From an uncultured Collinsella sp. (GTDB lineage Bacteria > Actinomycetota > Coriobacteriia > Coriobacteriales > Coriobacteriaceae): DNA of 6,957 bases. The notes under the pieces were generated by a model, which was not told where the DNA came from, did no database searches, and was given only the letters and a program-made list of their open reading frames with translations. Shown piece by piece: positions 1 to 6,794 of this stretch; the first letter of the stretch is position 1, and each line of letters opens with the position of its first letter. Both the position numbers and the translations under genes were made by a program. The DNA lies in assembly GCA_958453575.1 (NCBI GenBank), contig CAUDYH010000061.1:1-6957 (forward strand), in the 5' to 3' direction.

Positions 1-423
1 GATGCGCATGCTCATGGTGAGATGGCCACCCTCGATGAGCGTAGCGATGTGCTGCTCGGGGTTGACCAGCTCAAACTCGGACGGAATAAAGAAGTCCGCA
101 CCGGTGACCTCACAGGGGCCGTCAACCGAGATGGTGGCGGTCGCCTCGTCGGTCGTGCCGAGAGCCCTGAAGACAAGACCCTTGACATTCAGGACGATGT
201 CGGTGACATCCTCGACCATGTTAGGGATGGTCATGAACTCGTGCTGCGCACCATCGATCTGAATAGCCTCGACGGCGGCACCCTCGAGCGAGGACAGAAG
301 AACGCGACGAAGGGAGTTACCCAGCGTATCGCCGTAACCACGCTCGAGCGGCTCGACGGAGACACGAGCAGACGTCTCGTTGATCTCTTCGACCTGAACC
401 TGAGGCCTAATGAATTCTGACAT
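1..423 (-). CDS. rpoA: RNA polymerase alpha subunit, N-terminal part (3' end outside window)
   Basis: This is the alpha subunit, which dimerises and forms the platform on which beta and beta' assemble. The window holds the first 141 codons, with no stop before the left edge, so the rest of the N-terminal domain, the linker and the C-terminal domain are missing. The protein starts MSEFIRPQVQVEEI. The family's dimerisation and assembly motif is clear at about residues 31-47 (GDTLGNSLRRVLLSSLEGA), followed by EFMTIPNMVEDVTDIVLNVK at about 62-81, another conserved alpha-NTD stretch. The ATG at 421-423 has a strong GGAGG six bases upstream. It follows rpsD by 32 bases, the usual last part of the alpha operon, and rplQ would be expected next, beyond the left edge. 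Identification is secure. Confidence 0.97.
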   Translation of the reverse strand, partial: MSEFIRPQVQVEEINETSARVSVEPLERGYGDTLGNSLRRVLLSSLEGAAVEAIQIDGAQHEFMTIPNMVEDVTDIVLNVKGLVFRALGTTDEATATISVDGPCEVTGADFFIPSEFELVNPEQHIATLIEGGHLTMSMRI

Positions 424-455
424 GTATTACCTCCAGCCTCAGCAGCCCGGATGGA

Positions 456-1052
456 CTACTTAGAGTAGAGCTCGACGATGAGCTGCTCGTTGATATCACC
501 GCTGATCTGCTCACGCGTCGGCAGAGCGAGCACGTTACCAGACAGCTTCTCGATATCGACCTCGAGCCAGCCAGGGACCTCAAAGCGCTCGGAGGAAATC
601 AGGGCCTCCTTGATGGGGAGGAGGTCACGGAACTTCTCGCCGACAGCGACGACGTCGCCGGCCTTGACGCGGTAGGACGGGATGTCCACGCGCTTGCCGT
701 TCACGGTGAAGTGACCGTGACGGACGGACTGACGAGCCTCTTTGCGGGTGCGGGCGAAGCCAAGACGGAAGACGACGTTGTCGAGGCGAGACTCAAGGAT
801 GATCATGAGGTTCTCACCGGTGACGCCGTTCATCTTACGGGCCTTGTTGAAGTAGCCGTGGAACTGCTTCTCCAGAACGCCATAGATGAACTTGACCTTC
901 TGCTTCTCGCGCAGCTGCATGCCGTACTCAGATTCCTTGCGACGGCGCTTGGGCTGACGGATAGATTCCTTCTTGCTGCTGTAACCGAGCTCAGCGGGAT
1001 CGATCCCGAGCTGACGGCAGCGCTTAAGAACAGGAGTCCTGTCGATTGCCAT
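456..1052 (-). CDS. rpsD: 30S ribosomal protein S4, zinc-free form
   Basis: S4 is a primary 16S rRNA binding protein that starts assembly of the 30S body and lines the mRNA entry side; in several bacteria it also represses its own operon. The protein has 198 residues, close to the usual length of about 200. The S4 RNA-binding domain covers roughly residues 88-150, with the typical ESRLDNVVFRLGFARTRKEA from 87 and RHGHFTVNGKRVDIPSYRVK at 111-130. The N-terminal region has only one cysteine (C12, in RCRQLG), so the four-cysteine zinc knuckle of the C+ type is absent. The ATG start has AAAGGA about 11 bases upstream. It lies 19 bases after rpsK and 32 bases before rpoA, clearly co-transcribed. 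Confidence 0.98.
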   Translation of the reverse strand: MAIDRTPVLKRCRQLGIDPAELGYSSKKESIRQPKRRRKESEYGMQLREKQKVKFIYGVLEKQFHGYFNKARKMNGVTGENLMIILESRLDNVVFRLGFARTRKEARQSVRHGHFTVNGKRVDIPSYRVKAGDVVAVGEKFRDLLPIKEALISSERFEVPGWLEVDIEKLSGNVLALPTREQISGDINEQLIVELYSK

Positions 1053-1071
1053 ATTGATACGATCCTTTCAG

Positions 1072-1476
1072 TTACACGCGGCGACGCTTCTTGGGGCGGC
1101 AGCCGTTGTGCGGAATGGGGGTCTTGTCCTGGATGCTCGAGACCTCGAGGCCAGCAGCCTGGAGGGAGCGGATGGCGGTCTCACGACCGGAGCCGGGGCC
1201 CTTGACGAAGACGGAAACCTTCTTCATACCGTGCTCCATGGCCTGCTTGGCAGCAGCCTCGGCAGCCATCTGGGCAGCGAACGGCGTGGACTTACGGGAG
1301 CCCTTGAAGCCCACCTGGCCAGCCGACTTCCAGGAAATGACGTTGCCCTGGGGATCGGTGATCGAAACGATCGTGTTGTTGAACGTAGAACGAATGTGAG
1401 CCTGGCCCACGGAAATGTTCTTACGGTCCGCGCGCTTCAGACGGGCAGCGCGAACGTTCTTCTTAGCAGTAGCCAT
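1072..1476 (-). CDS. rpsK: 30S ribosomal protein S11
   Basis: S11 sits on the 30S platform near the E site and contacts mRNA and 16S rRNA. The 134-residue length is near the family norm of about 130. Clear family stretches are [27 protein letters not shown] (residues 27-53), the [17 protein letters not shown] segment (56-72) and the C-terminal [22 protein letters not shown] (91-112) with the basic tail CRPKKRRRV (126-134). The ATG is ten bases after a GGAG that overlaps the rpsM stop codon (TAAGGAG), which suggests translational coupling. It is 14 bases from rpsM upstream and 19 bases from rpsD downstream. Confidence 0.98.
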   Translation of the reverse strand: MATAKKNVRAARLKRADRKNISVGQAHIRSTFNNTIVSITDPQGNVISWKSAGQVGFKGSRKSTPFAAQMAAEAAAKQAMEHGMKKVSVFVKGPGSGRETAIRSLQAAGLEVSSIQDKTPIPHNGCRPKKRRRV

Positions 1477-1490
1477 CTATCTAGCGCTCC

Positions 1491-1865
1491 TTATTTCTTC
1501 TTCTTAGCACCGATCTGACGCTTCGGGCCCTTGCGGGTACGAGCGTTAGTGTGGGTGCGCTGGCCGCGGACCGGGAGGCCCTTGCGGTGACGAAGGCCGC
1601 GGTTGCAGCCGATGTCCATAAGGCGCTTGACGTTCTGGTTGCGCTCACGGCGGAGGTCGCCCTCAACCATGATCTGGTTCTTATCGATATAATCGCGGAT
1701 GGCGTTAACCTCATCCTCGGTGAGGTCCTTAACGCGCGTATCCACGTTAACGTTGCACTCGACGCAGATCTTCGTCGCAGTGGTGCGGCCGATGCCGTAA
1801 ATGTAGGTCAGACCGATCTCAACGCGCTTCTCACGCGGGAGGTCGACACCATTAATACGGGCCAA
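1491..1865 (-). CDS. rpsM: 30S ribosomal protein S13, TTG start
   Basis: S13 lies in the 30S head, where it contacts the P-site tRNA and forms bridges to L5 of the large subunit. The 124-residue protein has the N-terminal [25 protein letters not shown] (2-26), the helix-two-turn-helix core, and the conserved [26 protein letters not shown] (89-114) that ends in a lysine-rich tail. The start codon is TTG at 1863-1865: it begins the protein exactly where the family begins and has GAGGAG six bases upstream, and no ATG fits. Residues 34-37 are CVEC, a CxxC pair not usual at this place in S13 as I know it. It follows rpmJ by 14 bases. Confidence 0.97.
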   Translation of the reverse strand: MARINGVDLPREKRVEIGLTYIYGIGRTTATKICVECNVNVDTRVKDLTEDEVNAIRDYIDKNQIMVEGDLRRERNQNVKRLMDIGCNRGLRHRKGLPVRGQRTHTNARTRKGPKRQIGAKKKK

Positions 1866-1871
1866 CGTAGT

Positions 1872-1877
1872 CTCCTC
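1872..1877 (-). promoter_or_regulatory. Ribosome binding site deciding the TTG start of rpsM
   Basis: The minus strand reads GAGGAG here, six bases before the TTG at 1863-1865. The strong match at ideal spacing supports initiation at this TTG, giving a protein that starts at the family's usual N-terminus. Confidence 0.8.
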
Positions 1878-1879
1878 TC

Positions 1880-1993
1880 TTAACCCTGACGCTGCTTATG
1901 ACGGGGGTTCTCGCAAATGACGAGGACCTTGCCATGGCGCCTAATGATTTTGCACTTATCGCACATCTTCTTGACCGAAGGACGTACCTTCAT
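1880..1993 (-). CDS. rpmJ: 50S ribosomal protein L36, zinc-ribbon form
   Basis: L36 is a tiny late-assembling large-subunit protein that binds 23S rRNA. The gene encodes 37 residues, the standard length: [20 protein letters not shown] followed by [17 protein letters not shown]. The zinc ligands C11, C14, C27 and H32 are all present, so this is the zinc-binding C+ form. The ATG has AAGGA six bases upstream. A 150-base gap separates it from infA, and rpsM starts 14 bases after its stop. It is the first gene of the tightly packed alpha-operon block rpmJ-rpsM-rpsK-rpsD-rpoA. Confidence 0.97.
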   Translation of the reverse strand: MKVRPSVKKMCDKCKIIRRHGKVLVICENPRHKQRQG

Positions 1994-2143
1994 CGTTCTT
2001 CCTTTCGGTAGCGCTCAAACTACTTCCCTATTATCTACTCGCCCAGCCGCAGGCGTTTAAAACTATGGCTGGTCTTCACACACAATCCGACCGTAGGTTG
2101 AGCTAAGCCTGCAGCCGGAAATGGAGTGCGTGTATGCGTGCCG
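1994..2143 (-). other. infA-rpmJ intergenic leader, possible regulatory region
   Basis: This 150-base gap holds no gene. On the minus strand it has an inverted repeat CCAGCC/GGCTGG (2067-2072 and 2043-2048) with an 18-base loop containing TTTTAAA, then GATAAT at 2030-2035, which resembles a -10 box but has no recognisable -35 at normal spacing. No intrinsic terminator is visible after infA. Because rpmJ-rpsM is only 14 bases apart, this gap is the only place within the block large enough for an alpha-operon leader (S4 autoregulation is known in E. coli just upstream of rpsM). That role is inference. Confidence 0.35.
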
Positions 2144-2362
2144 CTATTTGTAGCGATAGGTGATGCGACCGCGGGTCAGGTCGTACGGGGAAAGCTCCAC
2201 GACAACCCTGTCACCGGGGAGAATACGGATGTAATTCATTCGGATCTTGCCAGAAATGTTGCACAGAACCGAATGACCGTTCTCGAGCTCAACCTTAAAC
2301 ATGGCATTGGGCAACGGTTCCTTTACCGTACCCTCGAGCTCAATTGCGTCTTCCTTCTTCAC
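2144..2362 (-). CDS. infA: Translation initiation factor IF-1, GTG start
   Basis: IF-1 binds the A site of the 30S subunit and, with IF-2 and IF-3, directs start-codon selection. The protein is an S1-like OB fold spanning nearly its whole length: [20 protein letters not shown], then [31 protein letters not shown] and [15 protein letters not shown]. From the GTG at 2360-2362 it has exactly 72 residues, the family's standard length. A TTG two codons upstream (2366-2368) would add two residues but has only four bases to the weak AGAAAG sequence, whereas the GTG has ten, so I prefer the GTG. No strong Shine-Dalgarno is visible. Long gaps on both sides (148 and 150 bases) set infA apart from the otherwise compact cluster and suggest some separate control. 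Confidence 0.95.
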   Translation of the reverse strand: MKKEDAIELEGTVKEPLPNAMFKVELENGHSVLCNISGKIRMNYIRILPGDRVVVELSPYDLTRGRITYRYK

Positions 2363-2401
2363 AAGCAATCATCTTTCTCTAGAAAACGACAGCGATTGAG
2401 T

Positions 2402-2430
2402 ATTCTACAATACGCATGCACGTATCGTAA
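2402..2430 (-). promoter_or_regulatory. Putative promoter upstream of infA
   Basis: On the minus strand, TAGAAT (2402-2407) matches five of six bases of the -10 consensus, and TTACGA (2425-2430) lies 17 bases upstream as a poor -35 (three of six). Transcription would start near 2395 and leave a leader of about 33 bases before the infA GTG. The surrounding DNA is AT-richer than the genes. A site of this quality can arise by chance in AT-rich DNA, so this is tentative. Confidence 0.35.
2406..2429. repeat. Inverted repeat within the putative infA promoter
   Basis: On the minus strand TACGATACG, a six-base centre TGCATG, then CGTATTGTA: nine-base arms with one mismatch, which would be a G-U wobble in RNA. 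It fills the space between the candidate -35 and -10 boxes, where an operator would sit. No T-run follows, so it is not a terminator. A direct repeat ATTACGA at 2425-2431 and 2436-2442, eleven bases apart, lies next to it. Confidence 0.5.
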
Positions 2431-2510
2431 TATCTTCGTAATGGCTCCACAACTAAGCGGAACTTGTTACTTTTCAGAAATGTAGATGCCGACGTGTTTG
2501 AACGCGGCCC

Positions 2511-3299
2511 CTACATTTCACCGCCCTGCAAGGAACACCAAGCACCTTGCGCGTCGGTGGTGAGAATCACCGGACCGTCATTGGTAATGGCGACGGTGTT
2601 CTCGTAGTGCGCGGCGGGCAGGTGGTCGTTGGTCGTAACAATCCAACCGTCGGAGCCCGTGCTCACATGGTTGGAACCCATCGTAACCATCGGCTCGATG
2701 GCAATGACCATGCCGGCCTGGAGGCGAACGCCCCTCCCCTTCTTTCCATAGTTAGGAACGTTGGGGTCCTCGTGCATCACGCGGCCAATGCCATGGCCCA
2801 CATAATCACGAAGCACGCCGTAACCGTGAGACTCGGCGAGGGACTGAACGGCATAACCGACGTCCCCGATATGGTTACCGGGAACAGCCTGCTCGATGGC
2901 AGCCTTAAGGCAATCGCGCGTGACCTCGCACAGGGCCTTGGCCTCGGGCGTAGGGGTGCCGACGAAAAACGTCCAAGCATTATCGCCAACCCAACCGTCG
3001 ACAACGGCTCCCGTATCGATGGAGATGATATCGCCATCGCGCAGAATCATGTCGGGGTTGGGAATACCGTGGACCACGGCATCGTTAATCGATGCGCAAA
3101 TGGTTCCCGGGAACCCGCCGTAACCCTTAAAGGCCGGGGTGCCGCCATGCATGCGGATAATCTGCTCCGCGAGCTGATCGAGCTCAAAGGTCGAAACACC
3201 AGGGCGCACCATGGCTCCAACGTGGCGGAGCGCCATCTTAGATAGCGCTCCTGCCTTCTTCATCTGCTCGATTTGCGTTGCAGACTTAATCTTGATCAT
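2511..3299 (-). CDS. map: Methionine aminopeptidase, type I
   Basis: This cytosolic metalloenzyme removes the initiator methionine from new proteins when the second residue is small. The 262-residue protein has the full pita-bread fold signatures and all five metal ligands: D95 (SIDTGA), D106 (GDNAWT), H169 (GHGIG), E202 (IEPM) and E233 (YENT). Substrate-side histidines H77 (VVHGIP) and H176 (MHEDPNVPNYG) are also present. There is no N-terminal zinc-finger extension, so it is the short bacterial type Ia form. After the usual ending VILT there is a tail of about 15 residues (TDAQGAWCSLQGGEM). The ATG overlaps the adk stop as ATGA, which implies translational coupling. Confidence 0.98.
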   Translation of the reverse strand: MIKIKSATQIEQMKKAGALSKMALRHVGAMVRPGVSTFELDQLAEQIIRMHGGTPAFKGYGGFPGTICASINDAVVHGIPNPDMILRDGDIISIDTGAVVDGWVGDNAWTFFVGTPTPEAKALCEVTRDCLKAAIEQAVPGNHIGDVGYAVQSLAESHGYGVLRDYVGHGIGRVMHEDPNVPNYGKKGRGVRLQAGMVIAIEPMVTMGSNHVSTGSDGWIVTTNDHLPAAHYENTVAITNDGPVILTTDAQGAWCSLQGGEM

Positions 3300-3922
3300 A
3301 GACCGAGAGCCTCTTTGACATCCCCGTACACGGTCTCGCGAGCCTGGTCACCGTTGACCGACTTGAGCAGACCCTGGCCACGATAGTAGTCGACGAGCGG
3401 GCTCGTGGACTTCTCGTAGACGTCGAGACGGTTCTTGATGGTCTCGGGCTTGTCGTCGTCGCGCTGATACATCTCGCCGGCGCACTTGGGGCAGGTAGCA
3501 TCGGCAGCGGTGCCGGTGTAACCGCAGGCGCGGCAGGTGCGACGCGAAGACAGACGATCGATAATGACCTCGGGGGCCACATCGACCAGAAGGGCGCAGT
3601 CGATCTCGCGACCCATGGCGGAGAGCTCGGAATCGAGCGTCACAGCCTGGGCGGTGTTGCGCGGGAAGCCGTCGAGGATGAAGCCCTGCTGGGCGTCATC
3701 GGCGGCAAGGCGCTCCTTGACAAGGTCGATCACGAGCTGGTCGGGAACGAGCTCGCCAGCGTCCATGTACTTCTTAGCCTGAATACCAAGCTCGGTGCCA
3801 CCCTTGACGGCAGCACGCAGCAGGTCGCCCGTGGAAATGTGGGCGACGCCAAACTCGGCGACGAGCTCCTGTGCGACGGTGCCCTTACCGGCACCCGGAG
3901 CTCCGAGCAATACGAGGTTCAT
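3296..3922 (-). CDS. adk: Adenylate kinase with zinc-type LID
   Basis: Adk interconverts ATP plus AMP and two ADP and so sets the adenylate balance. The protein is 208 residues from the ATG at 3920-3922. The P-loop is GAPGAGKGT (7-15, K13), the AMP-binding segment has STGDLLR (30-36), and the Walker-B-like FILDGFPRN follows at 81-89. The LID carries four cysteines, C130, C133, C144 and C147, a zinc site, followed by MYQRDDDKPETIKNRL. The middle of the LID is about six residues shorter than in the Bacillus-type enzyme, because it lacks the usual YHxxFNPPK segment. A longer form from a TTG six bases upstream is unlikely, since the strong AGGAGG is spaced for the ATG. It follows secY by 18 bases. 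Confidence 0.97.
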   Translation of the reverse strand: MNLVLLGAPGAGKGTVAQELVAEFGVAHISTGDLLRAAVKGGTELGIQAKKYMDAGELVPDQLVIDLVKERLAADDAQQGFILDGFPRNTAQAVTLDSELSAMGREIDCALLVDVAPEVIIDRLSSRRTCRACGYTGTAADATCPKCAGEMYQRDDDKPETIKNRLDVYEKSTSPLVDYYRGQGLLKSVNGDQARETVYGDVKEALGL

Positions 3923-3929
3923 GAGCAAT

Positions 3930-3935
3930 CCTCCT
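3930..3935 (-). promoter_or_regulatory. Ribosome binding site deciding the ATG start of adk
   Basis: A perfect AGGAGG on the minus strand sits seven bases before the ATG at 3920-3922. The alternative TTG at 3926-3928 would be only one base away, too close for initiation. The ATG also gives the canonical N-terminus MNLVLLGAPGAGKGT. Confidence 0.85.
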
Positions 3936-3940
3936 CTAGC

Positions 3941-5227
3941 CTATTTAAAGAATCCATCGTAATCATACATCTTGATCTGGCCTTCGAGCTTATCGACCGT
4001 GTCGAGCACGACGCCGACCATGATGAGGATGGACGTGCCGCCAAATGCCTGGATCAGATGGTTACCCGTGAAGGAGAAGATGATCGAAGGCACGATGGCG
4101 ATGAGCGCCAAAAAGACAGCGCTGGGAAGCGTGATCTTGTTGAGCGCGTTCTTGATGTAGGCCGCGGTAGCCCTACCCGGACGCACGCCCGGAATAAAGC
4201 CGCCCTGCTTCTTAAGGTTATCGGCCGTGTCATCGGGGTTGAACACCATGGAGGTGTAGAAGTACGCGAAGAACACGATGAGGACAACGTTAAGCACCCA
4301 GTTGAGCCAACCGGTCGAAAGCGCGGAGGCAACTGCCTGAATCCAGCCGATGCCGGGGAAGAACACGGCAATCTGAGCCGGGAAGTACAGCAGCGCCGAA
4401 GCGAAGATGATCGGCACGACACCCGCGGTGTTGACCTTGATGGGCAGGTAGGTGGTCTGGCCACCCATCATGCGACGGCCCACGACGCGCTTAGCGTAGG
4501 AGACCGGGATGCGGCGCTGGCCGCGCTCAAGGAAAACAATCAGCGGGATAACCAGCAAAATGATGGCGCAGATGATCACCATGGTGATGATGCCACCGGC
4601 ATTGCCCTCGGTGCTGGAGAAGATAGCCTGCGGCAGGCCGGCCATGATGTTCGCAAAGATGATCAGCGACATGCCATTGCCGATACCGCGCTGGGTGATG
4701 AGCTCACCAATCCACATGATCAGCATGGCGCCCGCAGTGAGCGTGCCGACGATCATGAGGTCGAAGATGATCTCGGGAGCGCCGGCGCCATTGAAGCTGA
4801 TGCCGAAGCTCTTAAAGAGGAAGAGGTAACCCACGGAGTTGAGGATTGCCAGAGCCAGGGTGAGGTAACGCGAATACTGCGTGATCTTGGTCTGACCGAC
4901 CTCGCCCTCGCGGGCAAGCTCATGCAGGGAAGGCACAACGGCCTGGAGCATCTGGAGGATGATCGAGCTGGTGATGTAAGGCATGATGCCCAGCGAAAAC
5001 ACCGACACATAGCTCAACGCGCCGCCAGAGAAAAGATTCAGGAGGGCCATAGCACCTGCGGCGACCGAATTGTTATCGGTCGAGAAAAGGCCCAGCATCC
5101 CCTGGAAGGGAATGCCGGGCACAGGAACGTGCGCACCAATGCGGTACACGACGAGCATAGCTATGGTAAAAAGAATCTTTTCGCGCAATTCTTTGATGCG
5201 GAAAGCATTCTTAAGACCATTTAGCAC
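3941..5227 (-). CDS. secY: Preprotein translocase channel subunit SecY, GTG start
   Basis: SecY forms the membrane channel through which SecA or the ribosome passes secretory and membrane proteins. The protein has 428 residues with ten hydrophobic segments, as expected. Clear family motifs are the N-terminal [15 protein letters not shown] (7-21), [13 protein letters not shown] (27-39), [17 protein letters not shown] (78-94), the cytosolic loop [14 protein letters not shown] (234-247) that contacts SecA and the ribosome, [22 protein letters not shown] (330-351), and [16 protein letters not shown] (395-410). The GTG at 5225-5227 gives the usual ML start, with AAAGG ten bases upstream, and overlaps the end of rplO by seven bases. 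The ATG just downstream is in another frame. Its place between rplO and adk is the standard one. Confidence 0.98.
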   Translation of the reverse strand: MLNGLKNAFRIKELREKILFTIAMLVVYRIGAHVPVPGIPFQGMLGLFSTDNNSVAAGAMALLNLFSGGALSYVSVFSLGIMPYITSSIILQMLQAVVPSLHELAREGEVGQTKITQYSRYLTLALAILNSVGYLFLFKSFGISFNGAGAPEIIFDLMIVGTLTAGAMLIMWIGELITQRGIGNGMSLIIFANIMAGLPQAIFSSTEGNAGGIITMVIICAIILLVIPLIVFLERGQRRIPVSYAKRVVGRRMMGGQTTYLPIKVNTAGVVPIIFASALLYFPAQIAVFFPGIGWIQAVASALSTGWLNWVLNVVLIVFFAYFYTSMVFNPDDTADNLKKQGGFIPGVRPGRATAAYIKNALNKITLPSAVFLALIAIVPSIIFSFTGNHLIQAFGGTSILIMVGVVLDTVDKLEGQIKMYDYDGFFK

Positions 5228-5670
5228 GGCAGCTCGACCTTTCCGCCGGCGGCCTCGATCTTGGCCTGCGCAGAAGCGCTGACCTTGTCGACCTTGACCG
5301 TGAACTTCTTGGTGAGCTCACCATTGCCGAGCACCTTGACGGGCTCGAACTCGCTCTTGGTGATGCGAGCGGCCTTAAGAGCGGCACCGTCGATCACAGC
5401 GCCGTCCTCGAACTTACGCTCGAGACGCTCAACGTTAACGGCGGTGTACTCGATACGACGGGGGTTGCGGAAGCCCGGAAGCTTGGGCAGGCGCATAGCC
5501 AGCGGAGTCTGGCCACCCTCGAAGCCGGCACCCTTGGTGCCGCCAGAGCGGGAACCCTGGCCCTTCTGGCCGCGGCCAGAAGTGGTGCCGTGACCCGAAG
5601 AATTGCCACGGCCGACGCGCTTACGGTTCTTGGTGGAACCGGGCGCGGGAGTAAGATCGTGAAGCTGCAT
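5221..5670 (-). CDS. rplO: 50S ribosomal protein L15
   Basis: L15 binds 23S rRNA late in large-subunit assembly through a long glycine- and arginine-rich N-terminal extension. The 149-residue protein fits the family length. The extension reads [20 protein letters not shown] (residues 17-36) and continues through GQGSRSGG; it is followed by [19 protein letters not shown] (49-67) and a globular C-terminal domain with [24 protein letters not shown] at 111-134. The ATG is three bases after the rpmD stop, with GGAG six bases upstream inside rpmD. Its last codons overlap the secY start. Confidence 0.98.
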   Translation of the reverse strand: MQLHDLTPAPGSTKNRKRVGRGNSSGHGTTSGRGQKGQGSRSGGTKGAGFEGGQTPLAMRLPKLPGFRNPRRIEYTAVNVERLERKFEDGAVIDGAALKAARITKSEFEPVKVLGNGELTKKFTVKVDKVSASAQAKIEAAGGKVELPC

Positions 5671-5673
5671 TTG

Positions 5674-5856
5674 CTACTCCTCTACAATCTCGACAAGGTG
5701 CTTGACCTTGAAGATCATGCCGCGGACGGACTCGTTGTCAGCAATCTCGCGAACCTCGCGGATCCTGTGGAGACCGAGGGCACGGACAGTACGGACCTGG
5801 TCCTGCTTGCAACCATTGGTGCTGCGGACCTGCTTGATCTTGATGGTGTCAGCCAT
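5674..5856 (-). CDS. rpmD: 50S ribosomal protein L30
   Basis: L30 is a small non-essential-type large-subunit protein near the 5S rRNA side. The 60-residue length is standard. The sequence IKIKQVRSTNGCKQDQVRTV followed by RALGLHRI and, near the C-terminus, SVRGMIFKVKHLVEIVEE matches the ferredoxin-like L30 fold. The ATG has AAGGAG eight bases upstream, overlapping the rpsE end, and starts two bases after the rpsE stop. The gene lies between rpsE and rplO as in most spc operons. Confidence 0.97.
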   Translation of the reverse strand: MADTIKIKQVRSTNGCKQDQVRTVRALGLHRIREVREIADNESVRGMIFKVKHLVEIVEE

Positions 5857-5858
5857 GC

Positions 5859-6383
5859 TTAGTTCTCCTTACCGACGAACATCTCGGAGACCGTCAGGCC
5901 ACGGCGAGCCGCGACGTCCTCAGGGCTGGAGAGCTCCTTGAGGCCCTCGACGGCAGCCTTGATGATGTTGAGGCCGTTGTCGGTACCGAGGGACTTGGAC
6001 AGGACGTTCTTGATGCCAGCAAGCTCAAAGAGGGGACGCACAGCGCCGCCGGCGATAACGCCGGTACCCTCGACAGCGGGCTTGATGATGATGCGGCCGG
6101 CACCAAAGTGGCCGAGAACCTCGTGCGGGATGGTGCCCTGCTCGGTCACCGGCACGTGGAACATGTTCTTCTTGGCATCGAGAGACGCCTTGGAGATGGC
6201 CATGGGCACCTCAGCGGACTTGCCCATGCCAACGCCGACGTTACCCTTGCCGTCGCCAACGACGACGAGAGCGACGAGGCTCATGCGACGACCACCCTTG
6301 ACGGTCTTCGACACGCGGTTGATGTAAACGACGCGCTCCTCGAACTCGGAGGCCTCGCGCTGCTGCTTCTGATTACGAGCCAT
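5859..6383 (-). CDS. rpsE: 30S ribosomal protein S5
   Basis: S5 lies at the mRNA entry of the 30S subunit and affects decoding accuracy. The 174-residue protein has the N-terminal double-stranded RNA-binding-like domain at about 14-78, with the signature [20 protein letters not shown] (30-49) and [17 protein letters not shown], and the C-terminal domain at about 90-160 ([20 protein letters not shown]). The loop VSKTVKGG (24-31), where spectinomycin-resistance changes occur in E. coli, looks like the normal form. The ATG is ten bases after AGGAGG, which overlaps the rplR stop. It precedes rpmD by two bases. Confidence 0.98.
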   Translation of the reverse strand: MARNQKQQREASEFEERVVYINRVSKTVKGGRRMSLVALVVVGDGKGNVGVGMGKSAEVPMAISKASLDAKKNMFHVPVTEQGTIPHEVLGHFGAGRIIIKPAVEGTGVIAGGAVRPLFELAGIKNVLSKSLGTDNGLNIIKAAVEGLKELSSPEDVAARRGLTVSEMFVGKEN

Positions 6384-6397
6384 GTGCTACATACCTC

Positions 6398-6766
6398 CTA
6401 GAACTCGAGACCGGCGGCACGAGCACCGTCGGCGAGGGCCTTGACGCGGCCATGGTAGATACGGCCACCACGATCGAAGGCGACCTTGGTGATGCCGGCC
6501 TCGATGGCGCGCTTGCCAACGAGCTGACCGACCTTCTCCGCAGCCTCCTTGTTCGAGGTGTGGGTGCCCTTGAACTCGGCCTCGAGGGTCGAGGCAGAGA
6601 CGAGCGTCAGGCTGGAGCCCTTGCTGTCGTCGATGATCTGGGCATAGATGTTGGCGTTAGTACGGGTCACGCGAAGACGCGGACGCTCGGCGGTACCCGA
6701 GACTTTGCCGCGAACACGACGCTGACGACGCTTGAGGCCTTCCAGCTTCGCCTTATGCTTGTTCAT
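6398..6766 (-). CDS. rplR: 50S ribosomal protein L18
   Basis: L18 binds 5S rRNA and helps fix it into the central protuberance of the large subunit. The 122-residue protein is of normal bacterial length, with a basic N-terminus ([20 protein letters not shown]), the conserved [20 protein letters not shown] (28-47), LTLVSAST (53-60), and the C-terminal [28 protein letters not shown] (95-122). The ATG has AGGAG seven bases upstream. It lies 75 bases after rplF, the largest spacing in the right part of the window. Confidence 0.98.
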   Translation of the reverse strand: MNKHKAKLEGLKRRQRRVRGKVSGTAERPRLRVTRTNANIYAQIIDDSKGSSLTLVSASTLEAEFKGTHTSNKEAAEKVGQLVGKRAIEAGITKVAFDRGGRIYHGRVKALADGARAAGLEF

Positions 6767-6794
6767 ACGTAAACTCCTAAAAAGGTTGATCTTG

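Noticed and set aside
2030..2035. GATAAT as a -10 box of a promoter for rpmJ
   Set aside because: It matches five of six bases, but the hexamer 17 bases upstream (AAACGC) has no resemblance to a -35. I kept it only as a remark on the intergenic region.
2363..2510. Terminator after map
   Set aside because: The only clear inverted repeat in this gap is not followed by a T-run and lies about 75 bases or more beyond the map stop.
2547..3245. A 232-codon open frame on the plus strand opposite map
   Set aside because: Map is complete with all its catalytic residues on the other strand; this frame is open only because of third-position G/C bias.
3839..5224. A 461-codon open frame on the plus strand opposite secY
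   Set aside because: It is an antisense shadow of secY and the adk start. It is extremely rich in H, D, E and R, as expected when the codons of a hydrophobic membrane protein are read in reverse complement. It resembles no family, and secY itself is certain.
6387..6392. An ATG-TAG start-stop element between the rpsE ribosome binding site and the rpsE ATG
   Set aside because: The ATG is only one base from AGGAGG, too close for initiation, whereas the true rpsE ATG is ten bases away. It is most likely chance.
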